Positions 44,156-55,171 of a stretch of DNA of 64,000 nucleotides are shown here, in pieces. The number at the start of each line of letters is the position of its first letter. Position 1 is the first letter of the stretch. The position numbers were made by a program, and so were the translations under genes. This DNA is from Sorghum bicolor (taxonomy: Eukaryota; Streptophyta; Magnoliopsida; Poales; Poaceae). The stretch spans positions 36,325,596 to 36,389,595 of the forward strand of contig NC_012879.2 in assembly GCF_000003195.3 (NCBI RefSeq), given 5' to 3'. Below the pieces are notes generated by a model. It saw only the letters and a program-made list of their open reading frames with translations, did not search any database and was not told the origin of the DNA.

Positions 44156-45817
44156 TGTTGACGGTCCTTAAGTATCAAATTTAATTATCAAATAAACAAT
44201 GAAAAGGATCCAAATGAAATCAACATATAGACTTAGGGTTTTATCTGACAGAATTCCAAGAGTTTTGGTGTTTGTCTATTTCTGCAGGGGGTTACCAGGA
44301 AATACGGAAGAAAGGCCCACACGTCGGGATTACATAGAGATATTAACGTGCCGCGCAATTATCTTACATCTAGAAGACTCCAGAAACCACGGGAAGGAAG
44401 CGGAGGCCGAACGGGGCCAGGCACTGGGCGCCCACCCAGTTGCCCTGGGCGCCCGCCCTCCTGCTGAGTCAAATCAGGACTCTGTTTCGGGGAAGATCTC
44501 CACCGACCTAAAGGATCAAGGATAACCGTTCAATCTATGTCGGTTTGATCCAACGGCCCATATTCACTTGAAGGGACTATAAAACCAGACCCCCTGGCCC
44601 CTGGAGGGGAGAGCCTCTCAACCCTAATTCATTATTCCTCAAGGGAGAAGAAGCCTCTGATCAAGATTAGAGCCACCACATCAATTAGATATCTATATTA
44701 GGATAGCTACATAGGATTAGAACTAGAAGGAGTCAATCTTCGATTGGTTTCCAGATCTGTCAAGAGGATTCTTGGTAATTCTCTAATTGTGCTTCTAATT
44801 GTTCTTCTAATTATCTTTGTTCTTCAATATTATGAATATGACTTTGTTCACTTCAATATATTGCTTATGACTTTGCTCTACTTGCTTATATTCAAGATTA
44901 TATTGTTCTTAGTTTATCATAGCTATATACTTGGCTTAGTTAGATTGGATCTATATACATGCTTAGGATCGTATAGCATTTATCCATCGGATCCATGGGT
45001 AGATGATAGATATTGTGTAGGCGTGGTGCTTATACCGTATTTATCTGCGATTGTACCCAATATGCCAGATCGTGGGGTAGTTCGTGATAGTGACAGCTTC
45101 ATTGATTCTTATATAGTCCCCCTCTCGTGTATTGGGCTGGCAGAGCAATATTATTACAGGGGAGTGATTGCTATGTTTCTCATTTACCTTACTAATATCA
45201 CTATGCATGGGCGTAGTCTTGTCTCACAATGATTGCTAAGTATGCTTGCACTAACTATGATAATGCTAGACTATATAGTTGAGAATAACTTAGGAAATAT
45301 TCTTGTAGTTCATTCTAATTCCATGCTAATGACTTTCTAGAGTATCTAATTGAGGTGCTTATCATATTTATTATGTGGCTAAGTTATGATCAGATTAATT
45401 ATCTTTGTCACTATTCATTACTTCATATATCTTTTATGTGACACTTATCCCTGTATGAAAGAGTTAGACACAATGTTCTCAATTCTACATGCAATGATAG
45501 ATACTCAATCTGATATTCTATTCTGTAATCAATATTGATGATTGCTAATCCCTTCCCAGTGGTAAAAATATAAATAACGATACATGGAATACTTCCCGGT
45601 TAAAATGCTACATCGGTATTAATCTGTGCGCTTGCAGATCCCATTTATTATTTATTTAGAAGAGCAATTGCATACTTCAATACCGCGTCTCTCATGTCAT
45701 GTTGGGGATGACAACTTGGCTTAAGTGGTATGAGGGATAGTTTTGGCATTTTTGGCACCGTTATCAGATTTAGAAAACTAAGTCTACTTTTGGTAGTGAT
45801 GTTAAGAATACCCAACA
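44156..45817 (+). repeat. Athila LTR 3, 1662 bp
   Basis: It runs from TGTTGACGGTCC to CCCAACA at 45817, with a TATA box at about 44577 (GACTATAAAACCAG) and the LTR ORF at 44744-45232. It is closer to LTR 2 than to LTR 1 by eye. The following bases CTAAG are already inside the copia element. Confidence 0.95.
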
Positions 45818-45829
45818 CTAAGTTCATTG

Positions 45830-47168
45830 GTGCACCATGGATGGGCTCAAAGAAGAAAGCCATTTGGGTACCAAAGAGCTTAATTGCTAACCTTGGAGGA
45901 CCCAATCAAGTTTGGGTACCTAAAAAGAATTGATCTTGTCTTGTAAGTCAATTACAAAGCTAGAGGAAGGAATTGGGTTCTTGATCGTGGGTGCACTCAA
46001 CATATGATCGGAGAGTCTTGTATGTTCAAGTCAATTGATACTAGTCAAAATGGTGGCTTTGATTCTATCACCTTCGGCAACAACAAGAAAGGCAAGGTCA
46101 AAGGGCTTGGTAAAATTGTTATCTCAAATGACATGAGCATATCAAATGTGTTGCTAGTTGAGAGCCTTGATTTCAATCTCTTGTCAATTGCACAACTTTG
46201 TGAGCTTGGTTTCAAGTGCATCTTTGGTAGTGATGATGTTTAGGTGGTTAGTGTTGATGGATCAAACTTGATTTCCAAAGGATTTAGGCATGGTAGCTTA
46301 TACTTGGTTGACTTCAATGATAGTGACACTCAATTGACATCTTGCCTAATTAGCAAATCAAGTTTGGGTTGGTTGTGGCATAGAAGGCTTGGTCATGTTG
46401 GAATGAAACAATTGAACAAACTATTGAGGCATGACTTAGTTAGAGGCTTAAAGGATGTCACCTTTGAGAAGGATAAACCATGTAGTGCTTGTCGAGCCGG
46501 AAAGCAAGTTGGAAATGCACATCCTAAGATAAGTGAAATGAGCACATCAAAGGCATTTGAGTTATTGCACATGGATTTATTTGGGACAACAACATACACT
46601 AGCATTGGTGGCAACAAGTATGACTTATGATAGTTGATGACTACACTAGATACACTTGGGTGTTCTTCCTCTATGACAAGAGTGATGTTTGTGATCTATT
46701 CAAGTATTTTGTCAAGAGGGTGCAAAATGAGTTTGAAACCACTATCAAGAAGATTAGAAGTGACAATGGTAGTGAATTCAAGAACACAAGAATTGAGGAA
46801 TTGTGTGATGATCTTGGCATTAGACATCAATTCTCTCCAACATACACTCCTCAATCCAGTGGTGTAGTTGAAAGGAAGAATAGAACCTTGATTGATATGG
46901 CTAGATCAATGCTTAGTGAATACAATGTTAGCCATTCATTTTGGAGTGAAGCTATTAACACGGCTTGCTATTGTAGCAATCGTCTTTATTGCCATGGAAA
47001 GCTTGGGAAGACACCATATGAGATATTGAATGGAAGAAAGCCCAACATTGCATACTTTAGAGTGTTTGGTTGCAAATGCTACATTCTCAAGAAAGGCACT
47101 AGATTGAGGAAATTTGAGAAGAAATGTGATGAAGGGTTCTTACTTGGTTATTCCACCACAAGCAAGGC
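45830..47168 (+). pseudogene. Copia gag end, protease remnant and integrase
   Basis: The left end encodes the gag tail (GAPWMGSKKKAIWVPKS). The protease active site region reads WVLDRGCTQHM, with Arg where the D-S/T-G motif has Ser/Thr. Downstream are WHRRLGHVGMKQLNKL and CSACRAGKQ (integrase HHCC finger). After a frameshift at about 46630 comes the core: VDDYTRYTWVFFLY, SDNGSEFKN and VVERKNRTLID (D-D-E). Stops occur at about 45931 and 46240-46243 (TAG). The reading frame stops at 47168, where element D is inserted within the STTSKA... part of the integrase C-terminus. Confidence 0.85.
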
Positions 47169-47848
47169 TTTTGATGCAAAACTGATCTGCAAACACAAAG
47201 GGCTAATACCCGATTCAAACGTTAAGGCGTGCCAGCCGATTTGACCTTGCTATCGGCAAAGGTGATAACTCGAATACTTTAGTCCTGACAACAGCGATGC
47301 GCGCGGATGTCACGGCTAAGAGGTACTCACGCGGAACTTGAGAACACGCCGAGCTTAAGTCGACGAATTCCTAAGAACTCGTAACAAAAGGAAAAAGTAT
47401 GACGAAGTCGTCGAAAAGTAAATGCTGGAATATGAGTAAAAACGTGTGTTTGAATCATTGATTGATTTTTTATTACAAGGCCCTAGGGTCTATATTTATA
47501 CCCTGCTCAAAGAGCTACAACCAGACACGATTAGAATTCGAATTCCAAATTACACGGAATCCGTATACAAAACGATGCAAATAATTAAGGAAATAACAAA
47601 ACTATCCCTCGTGACAAACCGAAACTCCTCCACATAACGACCGGCAGCTTCCGGACTCCCTCTTTGCATCATCAGCAGACCCTTTGCCATAGTCATCGGC
47701 AGACTTTCTTATCTAGCCATCGGCACCATATTACTGCCTGTGGACTTAGTCACGTTCAACTTCTCCCTCATCGGCAACCCACTTTGTAAACATCGTACTG
47801 CCACCTTATCCTGCCATCCTAGACACGTGCCCAAAAACGGTGTCAACA
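47169..47848 (-). repeat. Element D 3' LTR, 680 bp
   Basis: It runs from TTTTGATGC (a mutated TGTTGATGC) to GGTGTCAACA. It lacks the 16 bp ATCATCCTCATCGGCA duplication of the other copy. Next to it on the minus strand the polypurine tract reads CTGGGGGGCATG (47849-47860). Confidence 0.93.
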
Positions 47849-48331
47849 CATGCCCCCCAGTTTCGGAGTATAAAACTATTAATGCTCCGAAATTCTCTGC
47901 AGTAATGATGCCTTTTCCCGCAATTAATGCTCCTAATCTGGTAACCGACAACCTCAATCTGAACAACTCTGATCCTATTCCTCCGCAGATTTCTCGAAAT
48001 CTCCAACTTCCTAAACGGGCATTTTTCTCAGTCGTACATCGGCAACAATACCGTTACAAAGATCTGCCGATGTTCTGACCAGGATATTCGCACAAACGGT
48101 TACTTCCCCTCTATCCGCCCATCGGCAATATGACCGTTATAGAATATTGCCGATGGACCGACCAGGAGATCTCGCACAGTAAAATATCTTCAGATAATGA
48201 CCGCTTCCCATCAAATCACCTGCACAATCCCTGGATTACCGTGCGAACAGTTACCATATCCATCTGAGTACCCTCGGATTTCTCGGATGCAGCAAAGAGA
48301 TAAGTCGAATTTGCCCTTGCCCATTTTGTCC
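47849..48331. other. Element D spacer between 3' LTR and antisense gene
   Basis: Non-coding. It holds the polypurine tract for the minus-strand element (47849-47860) and several GCCGAT/ATCGGC words (48037, 48066, 48121, 48149). It presumably includes the promoter region of the antisense gene. Confidence 0.7.
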
Positions 48332-48339
48332 TATAAATA
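48332..48339 (+). promoter_or_regulatory. TATA box of the antisense PMD gene
   Basis: TATAAATA lies 150 bp before the proposed ATG at 48489, in the sequence GTCCTATAAATAGTTCC. It is a good match to a plant TATA box and has no role for the minus-strand genes. Confidence 0.6.
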
Positions 48340-48488
48340 GTTCCTTCTTGGGTACTCCTTCCCCATCACACCATTCTACTACCCAACTTTACTTTTCCAG
48401 CGGCGGCGCCACCAAAATCTCCCAAGGTCTCCGACAAATACCCCTCTTCACCAACTCCGGCGCCTTCAAACGCTTCCTTCGCAGCAAG

Positions 48489-51400
48489 ATGGCCGTCGGG
48501 TTCGTCGTCCCTGAGATCAAATCTCCACCCCGTCTTCTGTATTTTTCTTCATATCCCTGTTCACTCGCAATTCATTTTACTGAACATCTTCCTTTTCTTT
48601 CCTCTTTGTATTTCTTTTTACGCCCAAAATCACTAGGAATTGTCCAACAAAATTGTCATCCCCACCGATCAACCACACCTTCAATGCCTCGGCCCTCTAG
48701 GGGACCCAGATCCAACTGACCTTATCAACGCAGAAACCAACAGGATCCCCTTCAGAGCCGAAAATTTTTCCTTAGATCTGTGGAAGGACACCTTCCGCTC
48801 TTGGCCCAGCCCAACTGTAGGGTGGAAAGACTAGTTCTTGAGGGTCAGCAACTCTAATGAAGTTCAGTGAGGTGAAAGGAATCTAGCCCAATGCATTAGA
48901 TTGTCCATTGCCGATATGCATAGGAACGAGTCACTGCTGATAGCTGCATCCTACTTTTGGTCAGACACCCTCAATGCTTTTTCCTTTGGCCACGGCCCTG
49001 CTTCTCCTACTCTTGCCGATGTAGCCATGCTTACTGGTCTAGATATATCTTCTGCCGATAGCACCCACTTTTTTGATACTGCCCCTAGTGCCAAAGTGGA
49101 GACTCGCGCTATCGGCGGTTGGTCGGGGTACATTCAGAAGTACCGTGGGAAAGGATCTGTCACCATAAAGGAACAAACCACCTTTCTGAACATGTGGCTG
49201 GACAAGTTTGTATTCTGTGGTCGATCGGCAGGACCGACTTCTGTCTACCTATCGGCAGCAGAAAGACTGGCTAACGGTGGCCGATTCCCTCTCGGCCGAT
49301 ACTTGCTTGGCGCTGCTTACCACCTTCTCCATCAAGTAGCCCAGAAACTTCTGCTCGGCCAATCCACTGGCAACTTGGGAGGCCCCTGGTGGTTTGTCAA
49401 CATGTGGCTCAATCTGCATCTGCACAAGCGTCTCAACTTCAACCTGTTCACACAGCGTTTCCCAAGAGATATAGCTGAAAACCATGTATTGGGTGAAGAG
49501 GAATCGGCAACACGCGCCCCCTTGAACTTTGGCAAAGCTGTCATAGTTCTGCCTGGTTCAGGGGGTAATCCAGATCAGATCGGCCGATTCTTCCAGACTC
49601 TGTATGAGGGTTTGACCAGAGACGAACGACCATGGTTGGCTTATGATGACCCAGATAGCATACTCCCTCTGACCTTCAATCCATTTGATGAAGCTCTCGA
49701 CAGGGACAATGAGGCGATGATGGCAATTGTGACTCCCAGAATCATTCTAGTGAATTTCTTTGGTAGCACAAAAATCTCCCCTCAAACTTACGAATTTTAC
49801 AATCCATCGGCATTAGCTCGCCAGTTAGCTTTCGGCCAGTTGCCGATTGCACTTCCTTATGCCGATGTGATAAAACCCAGAGAAACTATCAACAACCTTC
49901 TTGAGTGGACTCGAGCAGCCCAACTACCACCAAACGCCGATATAGATGTAGATCTGTCAGAATGGGTTCCGGCTGCTTTTATCACTCAGGCATACAAGTT
50001 ATGGTGGGCAGAATGGAAAGAGCATCTATTCTGCAGATCGGCACTTTCATACCGCGGCATGATTGACTCCGAATACGAAGTTCCCGATGACACTGTAAGT
50101 AACTCAAACCAACGTTTCATTTTCTCAATATTACCTCCATCGGTAGCTTACCCTTGTATTCTTTTTGCAGGTTGACAATATTCCTCCATTGGTTAGCAGG
50201 AGTGGCAGGCCGATCGACTTGTTTCCATCAGGCCCGATTTCCTCAATCGGCCACAATGCTCCCACTCTAGCTTCCATCATGCATCGGGGTGTACGCCTCA
50301 GGAAAGTCACCACCAGAAGAACCCAGACATCACCAACGGTAGCTGCTCCCACTCTTGCGCGGGCTTTCAAGGCAATTTGTCAAATCTTTTCCTTTATGCT
50401 GATTATCTTTATATCGGCTATATTTATGCTTATAAACTCTTGTTTATTATTGCAGCAAACCGGCGCATCGGCGAAAGCCAGGTGTGAGAGTACCGATGCC
50501 CCCCAGTCTAGCCAACCCAAGAGAAAGGGCACCACGGGTGCTAAGACTGGAACAAAGCGCCAGAAGGTAGCAACTCCCCCTCCTCCTCCGGTATCTCCAA
50601 TTCCGGTGGAGTCTTCTCCTTCTTCTCCAGAAGCCCAGCCACAGCAAGCACCATCTCCCCCACCTATGCAGGAAGCACCACAGATAGAAGAACCCCAACA
50701 GGAAGGATCTCAAACAGAAGATACATCAGCTGACATGGGTGAACAAACAACTGGCCCGGTGGGTCCAGTTATACCATCGGCAGTTCTCCCGATTCAGACA
50801 ACCGTTGTCCCTCCTCCAGGTAACATACTTTAACAATATCGCTACCGATGAACTTATTCTTATTTAGTCTCATAACTCCTTTTGTCTTCTTTCAGTTGAT
50901 ATCGTTCCATCGGCAATCTCAGCCGATCAACCTGTAGCTCCATCGGCATCTTTGGCCGATCAGCCCGCAGCTCCGTCAGCACTTCTCAGTCAAAGACAAG
51001 AGATCGCTTTGAAGCAAGTAAGTCACCGTTTACCGTTAGCACTATTTGCCGATTCTCTGAGTATGAGCTAATTTTGCTTTCCCTCCCAGGAACAAGATTC
51101 TCCCGATAGCCTGTTCTCCTTCGCCATCGATCTCTCTGAAGAAGAAGGTGAAGAAGCAATCTCTTCTCAGACGGTCGGCATCACATCGGCAGAGATCAGG
51201 GTCAGGCTGGAAGAATTGTCAGCTCTCCTTCACCAGGACACAGCGCAATTGGTTGATGATTCCGACCCTACCAAGACCCTGTTCAGAACTCTCAGAGGCC
51301 AAATCCCAGCCGATGTTGAAGAAATCCTGTTCCAAGCCGCTCATCTGGAGAGTCGCCAGCTGCAGTACCAGAGAGCTTCTCGGCGTCTTGCCGATAGAGC

Positions 51401-51785
51401 CGCTCAGACTCAACTCTCCGATGAAATGAGGAAAGAGAAGCTTTTGACCGATGAGAAGCACAAGAACATCGGTATCCTGAGATCTTCTGGAGACGCGCTG
51501 AAGCAGAAGATATCCGATCTATCGGCAAGAAAAGAATCCCTGTTGGCGGAGCTCAAGGAAGTAGAGAACGCTCTGTCCCAAGCCCAACAGGAAGAGAGAC
51601 AATTGCCAGAGACCATCAGGCTTCTTGAGCACGAGCGAAATGCTCATGGTCGCAGGGCACTTCAACTGAAGAAGAAACTGAAGCCGATAGAAGGTTCTGC
51701 CGATGATGACATCAAGGAGATAGAAGGAGCCAACCAAATTCGGCTACGCGCTATATCGGCAATCCAGACGCTGCTTAACACATAG
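48489..51785 (+). pseudogene. Antisense plant mobile domain (PMD) gene of element D, two in-frame stops
   Basis: Proposed exons: 48489-48515, 48637-50094, 50171-50371, 50456-50819, 50896-51017, 51090-51785; phases agree at each junction. Exon 2 encodes a PMD (PF10536-like) region: YFWSDTLNAFSFGHGP, TLADVAMLTGLDI, WWFVNMWLNLHLHKRL, FNPFDEALDRDNEAMM and YEFYNPSALARQLAFGQLP. Later exons are Pro/Ser/Gln-rich with a basic segment (KRKGTTGAKTGTKRQK). The last encodes a coiled coil (SDEMRKEKLLTDEKHKNIG onward). TAG at 48832-48834 and TGA at about 48868-48870 interrupt exon 2. The donor of intron 1 reads GAG/ATCAAA, a lost GT, and intron 3 has a GC donor (AAG/GCAATT). Host PMD proteins MAIN and MAIL1 act in transposon silencing and genome stability; the role of transposon-borne versions is unknown. 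Confidence 0.78.
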
Positions 51786-51938
51786 AGTTTCCATCGGCAT
51801 TATATCTGCGCTTTCCTGCTTCCTCAGCTTTTAGTCTAGCCGATAGGACTGTTATCGGCACCTAAACTTTTGAAACACCAAGTCTTGTCCCCAAGCATTT
51901 GGATCCAGCCGATAGGAGTGTTATCGGCACCTAAACTT
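51786..51938. repeat. Intergenic spacer with 69-bp direct duplication
   Basis: The 32-base block AGCCGATAGGASTGTTATCG (and following) occurs at 51838 and again at 51907, 69 bp apart. Each copy has one GCCGAT and one ATCGGC facing each other. The spacer separates the convergent ends of the antisense gene and pol. Confidence 0.8.
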
Positions 51939-54900
51939 CTATGCATCGACCCATATACTGGGGTAGTACTTCTTTAAATATTTGCCGTTTAATGCTCTGG
52001 GAAATTCAATTCCTTCGAGGGTTTCTAGAATGTAGGCATTACCAGGAGCCGATCGACTTATCCGATAAGGACCCTCCCAATTAGGAGACCACTTTCCAAA
52101 CTTCGAACTTTTGGTCCCAATCGGTAAAATTAATTTCCATACCAAATCCCCATCGGCAAACTCTTTAGCCTTCACTTTCTTATCATACCATCTAGCAACT
52201 CTCTTCTTATTTTCTTCTATACTCATTAAAGCTTTTAACCGATGCCCTGCTAGATCGTCCAATTCATCGGTCATCAAAGTGGCATAACCATCGGAAGTTA
52301 ATTGATCTTGAAAAGATAATCGCCTAGATCTAGCCTTAATTTCCCAAGGCAACACTGCATCATGTCCATACACCAATTGATAGGGTGATACTTTGGTCGA
52401 TCCATGACAAGCCATCCGATAAGACCACAATGCTTCATTTAATAATGTATGCCACCGCTTAGGATTTTCTTCAATCTTTCGTTTAATAAGCTTGATAATT
52501 CCTTTGTTAGACGCTTCGGCCTGCCCATTGGCTTGAGCATAATAAGGAGAAGAATTCAACACTTTAATTCCATACCGATTGCGAATTCATCGAACTCCCC
52601 CGATGTGAACATGGTGCCCTGATCGGTAGTAATCGTTTGGGGAATCCCAAATCGGTAAATAATATGCTCCTTCACAAAATCAATCATATTGGCCGATGTG
52701 ACTTTCTTCAAAGGAATAGCTTCAACCCACTTAGTGAAATAGTCAGTGGCAACTAGAATGAACTTATGCCCTTTGCTAGATGGTGGATAAATCTGGCCGA
52801 TCAGATCGATGGCCCATCCCCGGAACGGCCAAGGCTTTATTATAGGATTCATAGCCGATGCGGGTGCTCTCTGGATATTACCAAACTTTTGACAACCCTG
52901 ACATCCCTTGAAATATTTAAAACAATCTTCAAGTATGGTTGGCCAAAAATATCCATTCCTTCGAATCATCCACTTCATCTTAAAAGCTGACTGATGCGCT
53001 CCACACACTCCTTCATGGATTTCCCCCATCAAACTTCTAGCTTCATCATCACCCAAGCATCGGAGAAGAATTCCGTCGATAGTTCGATAATACAATTCAT
53101 TTTCAAGGAGCACATACTTGGTTGCTTGAAATCGAACCCGTCTTTCAACTTTTTTGGATGGATCTTTTAGATAATCAATAATTTCTTTCCTCCAATCACC
53201 GGCACCGACTGCCGATGTCGCATTATTCATTGGCTGATATCCCGAGGCATGCTGAGCTAACAAATTAGCGTCTTCATTATGCAATCGGGGAACATGCTCC
53301 AATCGGAAATCCTTGAATTCCTTTAACAGTTGCATACTTCTCTCGAAATAAGTTATGAGAACTTCACTTCGGCATTCATAGCTTCCGGCCAATTGATTTA
53401 TAACCAACATAGAATCCCCGAATATTTCAACAGCATCAGCACGAACTTCTCTTAACAACTCCAATCCCTTGATCAGAGCCTGATACTCAGCCTGATTATT
53501 TGTTGATGTGGCAACAATCGGCAAGGAGAACTCATACTTCCTCCCCTTAGGGGAAACTAATACAATGCCGATTCCTGCCCCCCGGTCACAGGTAGATCCA
53601 TCAAAGAAGAGCGTCCAGGGTACAATTTCCAAGGTTTCCACTAGACCGCAATGCTGAGTCACAAAATCGGCCATAATCTGCCCTTTGACTGCCTTAGCCG
53701 ATTCGTAACGCAAATCGAACTCCGATAGCGCTAAAATCCATTTACCGATCCTACCACTCATAATCGGCATAGATAGCATGTATCGGACCATGTCATCTTT
53801 GCAAACAACAGTGCATTCGGCCGATAACAGGTAATGTCTCAGCTTGATACATGAAAAATATAAGCATAAGCATAGTTTCTCAATGGCCGAATACCTGGTT
53901 TCAGCATCAATCAACCTCCTACTCAAATAATAAATTACCCTTTCTTTCCCTTCAAATTCTTGAACTAAAGCTGAACCGATAACCGATCCATCGGTAGATA
54001 AATACAATCTGAAGGGCTTCCCTTGTTGAGGTGGAACTAGAACTGGAGGATTTACTAGATACTTCTTGATTTCATCCAGAGCCAACTGCTGTTCTTCTCC
54101 GCAAATAAACTCTTGATCGGCTTTCAATTTAAGAAGAGGACTGAAAGCACGAATCCTACCAGACAAATTTGATATAAATCTCCTGATAAAATTTACCTTG
54201 CCGATCAAGGATTGGAGCTCGGTTTTGTTGGTAGGGGCCACTATTTTATTGATGGCATCAATAGATCTTCGACTAATTTCAATACCTCTCTGATGTACCA
54301 TGAAACCAAGAAACTGCCCTGCCGATACACCAAATGCACACTTGTTGGGATTCATCTTCAATCCATGCTTCCTTGTGCACTCTAACACTTTTTGTAAATC
54401 GGCAAGATGCTTTGAGAAATCTCCAGACTTAACCACCACATCATCAATATAAATCTCCACGAGCTTGCCGATGAACTCATGTAATATAAAATTCATAGCC
54501 CTTTGATAAGTAGCACCAGCATTCTTCAACCCAAAAGTCATGACTATCCATTCAAATAGCCCAACATGACCAGGACACCTGAATGCGGTTTTTGGAATAT
54601 CCTCCTCCGCCATGAATATTTGATTGTAACCTGCATTACCATCCATGAAGCTGATGACCCGATGACCAGCCGCAGCATCAACCAGTAGATCGGCGACAGG
54701 CATTGGGTATCCATCCATCGGCGTAGCTTTATTGAGATTCCTGAAATCAATGCACACCCGAAGCTTCCCGTTCTTCTTGTAAACCGGAACAACATTGGAA
54801 ATCCACTCGGCATACCGACACTGCCGAATAAACTTAGCTTCAATAAGTTTGGTGATTTCGGCCTTAATATCAGGTAGAATGTTAGGATTACATCGGCGGG

Positions 54901-55171
54901 CTGGTTGCTGATGTGGCCAAAATCCAGACTTGATGGGTAACCGATGTTCAACAATTGATCGGTCTAAACCAAGCATCTCGGTATAATCCCAAGCAAAGCA
55001 ATCTTTATATTCCTTTAACAAACTAGTCAATTGTTGCTTACTCTCAGGATCTAATTTAGCACTAATAAAAGTAGGCCTAGGCTTATCACCACTACCTATA
55101 TCTACTTCTACCAAATCATCGGCCGATGTGAATCCCTGGCCTAATTTTTTATCATCGGCGAATCTATCCAT
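51939..55171 (-). pseudogene. Element D pol: reverse transcriptase, RNase H, integrase with one frameshift
   Basis: The frame 55171-52556 (871 codons) holds RT (NNV-type [44 protein letters not shown], catalytic YIDDVVV), RNase H (LFFDGSTCDRGAG, NNQAEYQALIKG, FGDSMLVINQL) and the first half of integrase (CQGCQKF; Asp in AIDLIGQ; Asp in TTDQGTMF). A frameshift at about 52556-52562 moves to the frame 52562-51939, which holds the rest (PYYAQANGQAEASNKG with the catalytic Glu, then NWEGPYRI). The start ATG overlaps the gag stop as TAATG. Except for the one frameshift all catalytic residues are present, so this was an active element until recently. Confidence 0.92.

Larger units (their letters stand above)
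17050..45817 (+). mobile_element. Tandem pair of non-autonomous Athila-related elements sharing a middle LTR
   Basis: Three direct LTRs (17050-22055, 37890-39531, 44156-45817; about 1.65 kb each after removing the nested insertion) flank two internal regions. Each internal region has a tRNA-Asp-type primer site, gag, two protease-like domains, about 2 kb of non-coding sequence and a polypurine tract. No reverse transcriptase, RNase H or integrase is present in either. Removing nested elements, internal 1 is about 4.9 kb and internal 2 about 4.6 kb; internal 2 lacks about 0.4 kb found at 25955-26240. The flanks differ (CTTGC before 17050, CTAAG after 45817, with CACTA on the left and copia on the right), so this is not a simple single insertion. 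Confidence 0.85.

Noticed and set aside
17045..45822. Target duplication for the Athila tandem as a whole
   Set aside because: CTTGC on the left and CTAAG on the right do not match, and the host DNA differs, so no duplication is claimed.
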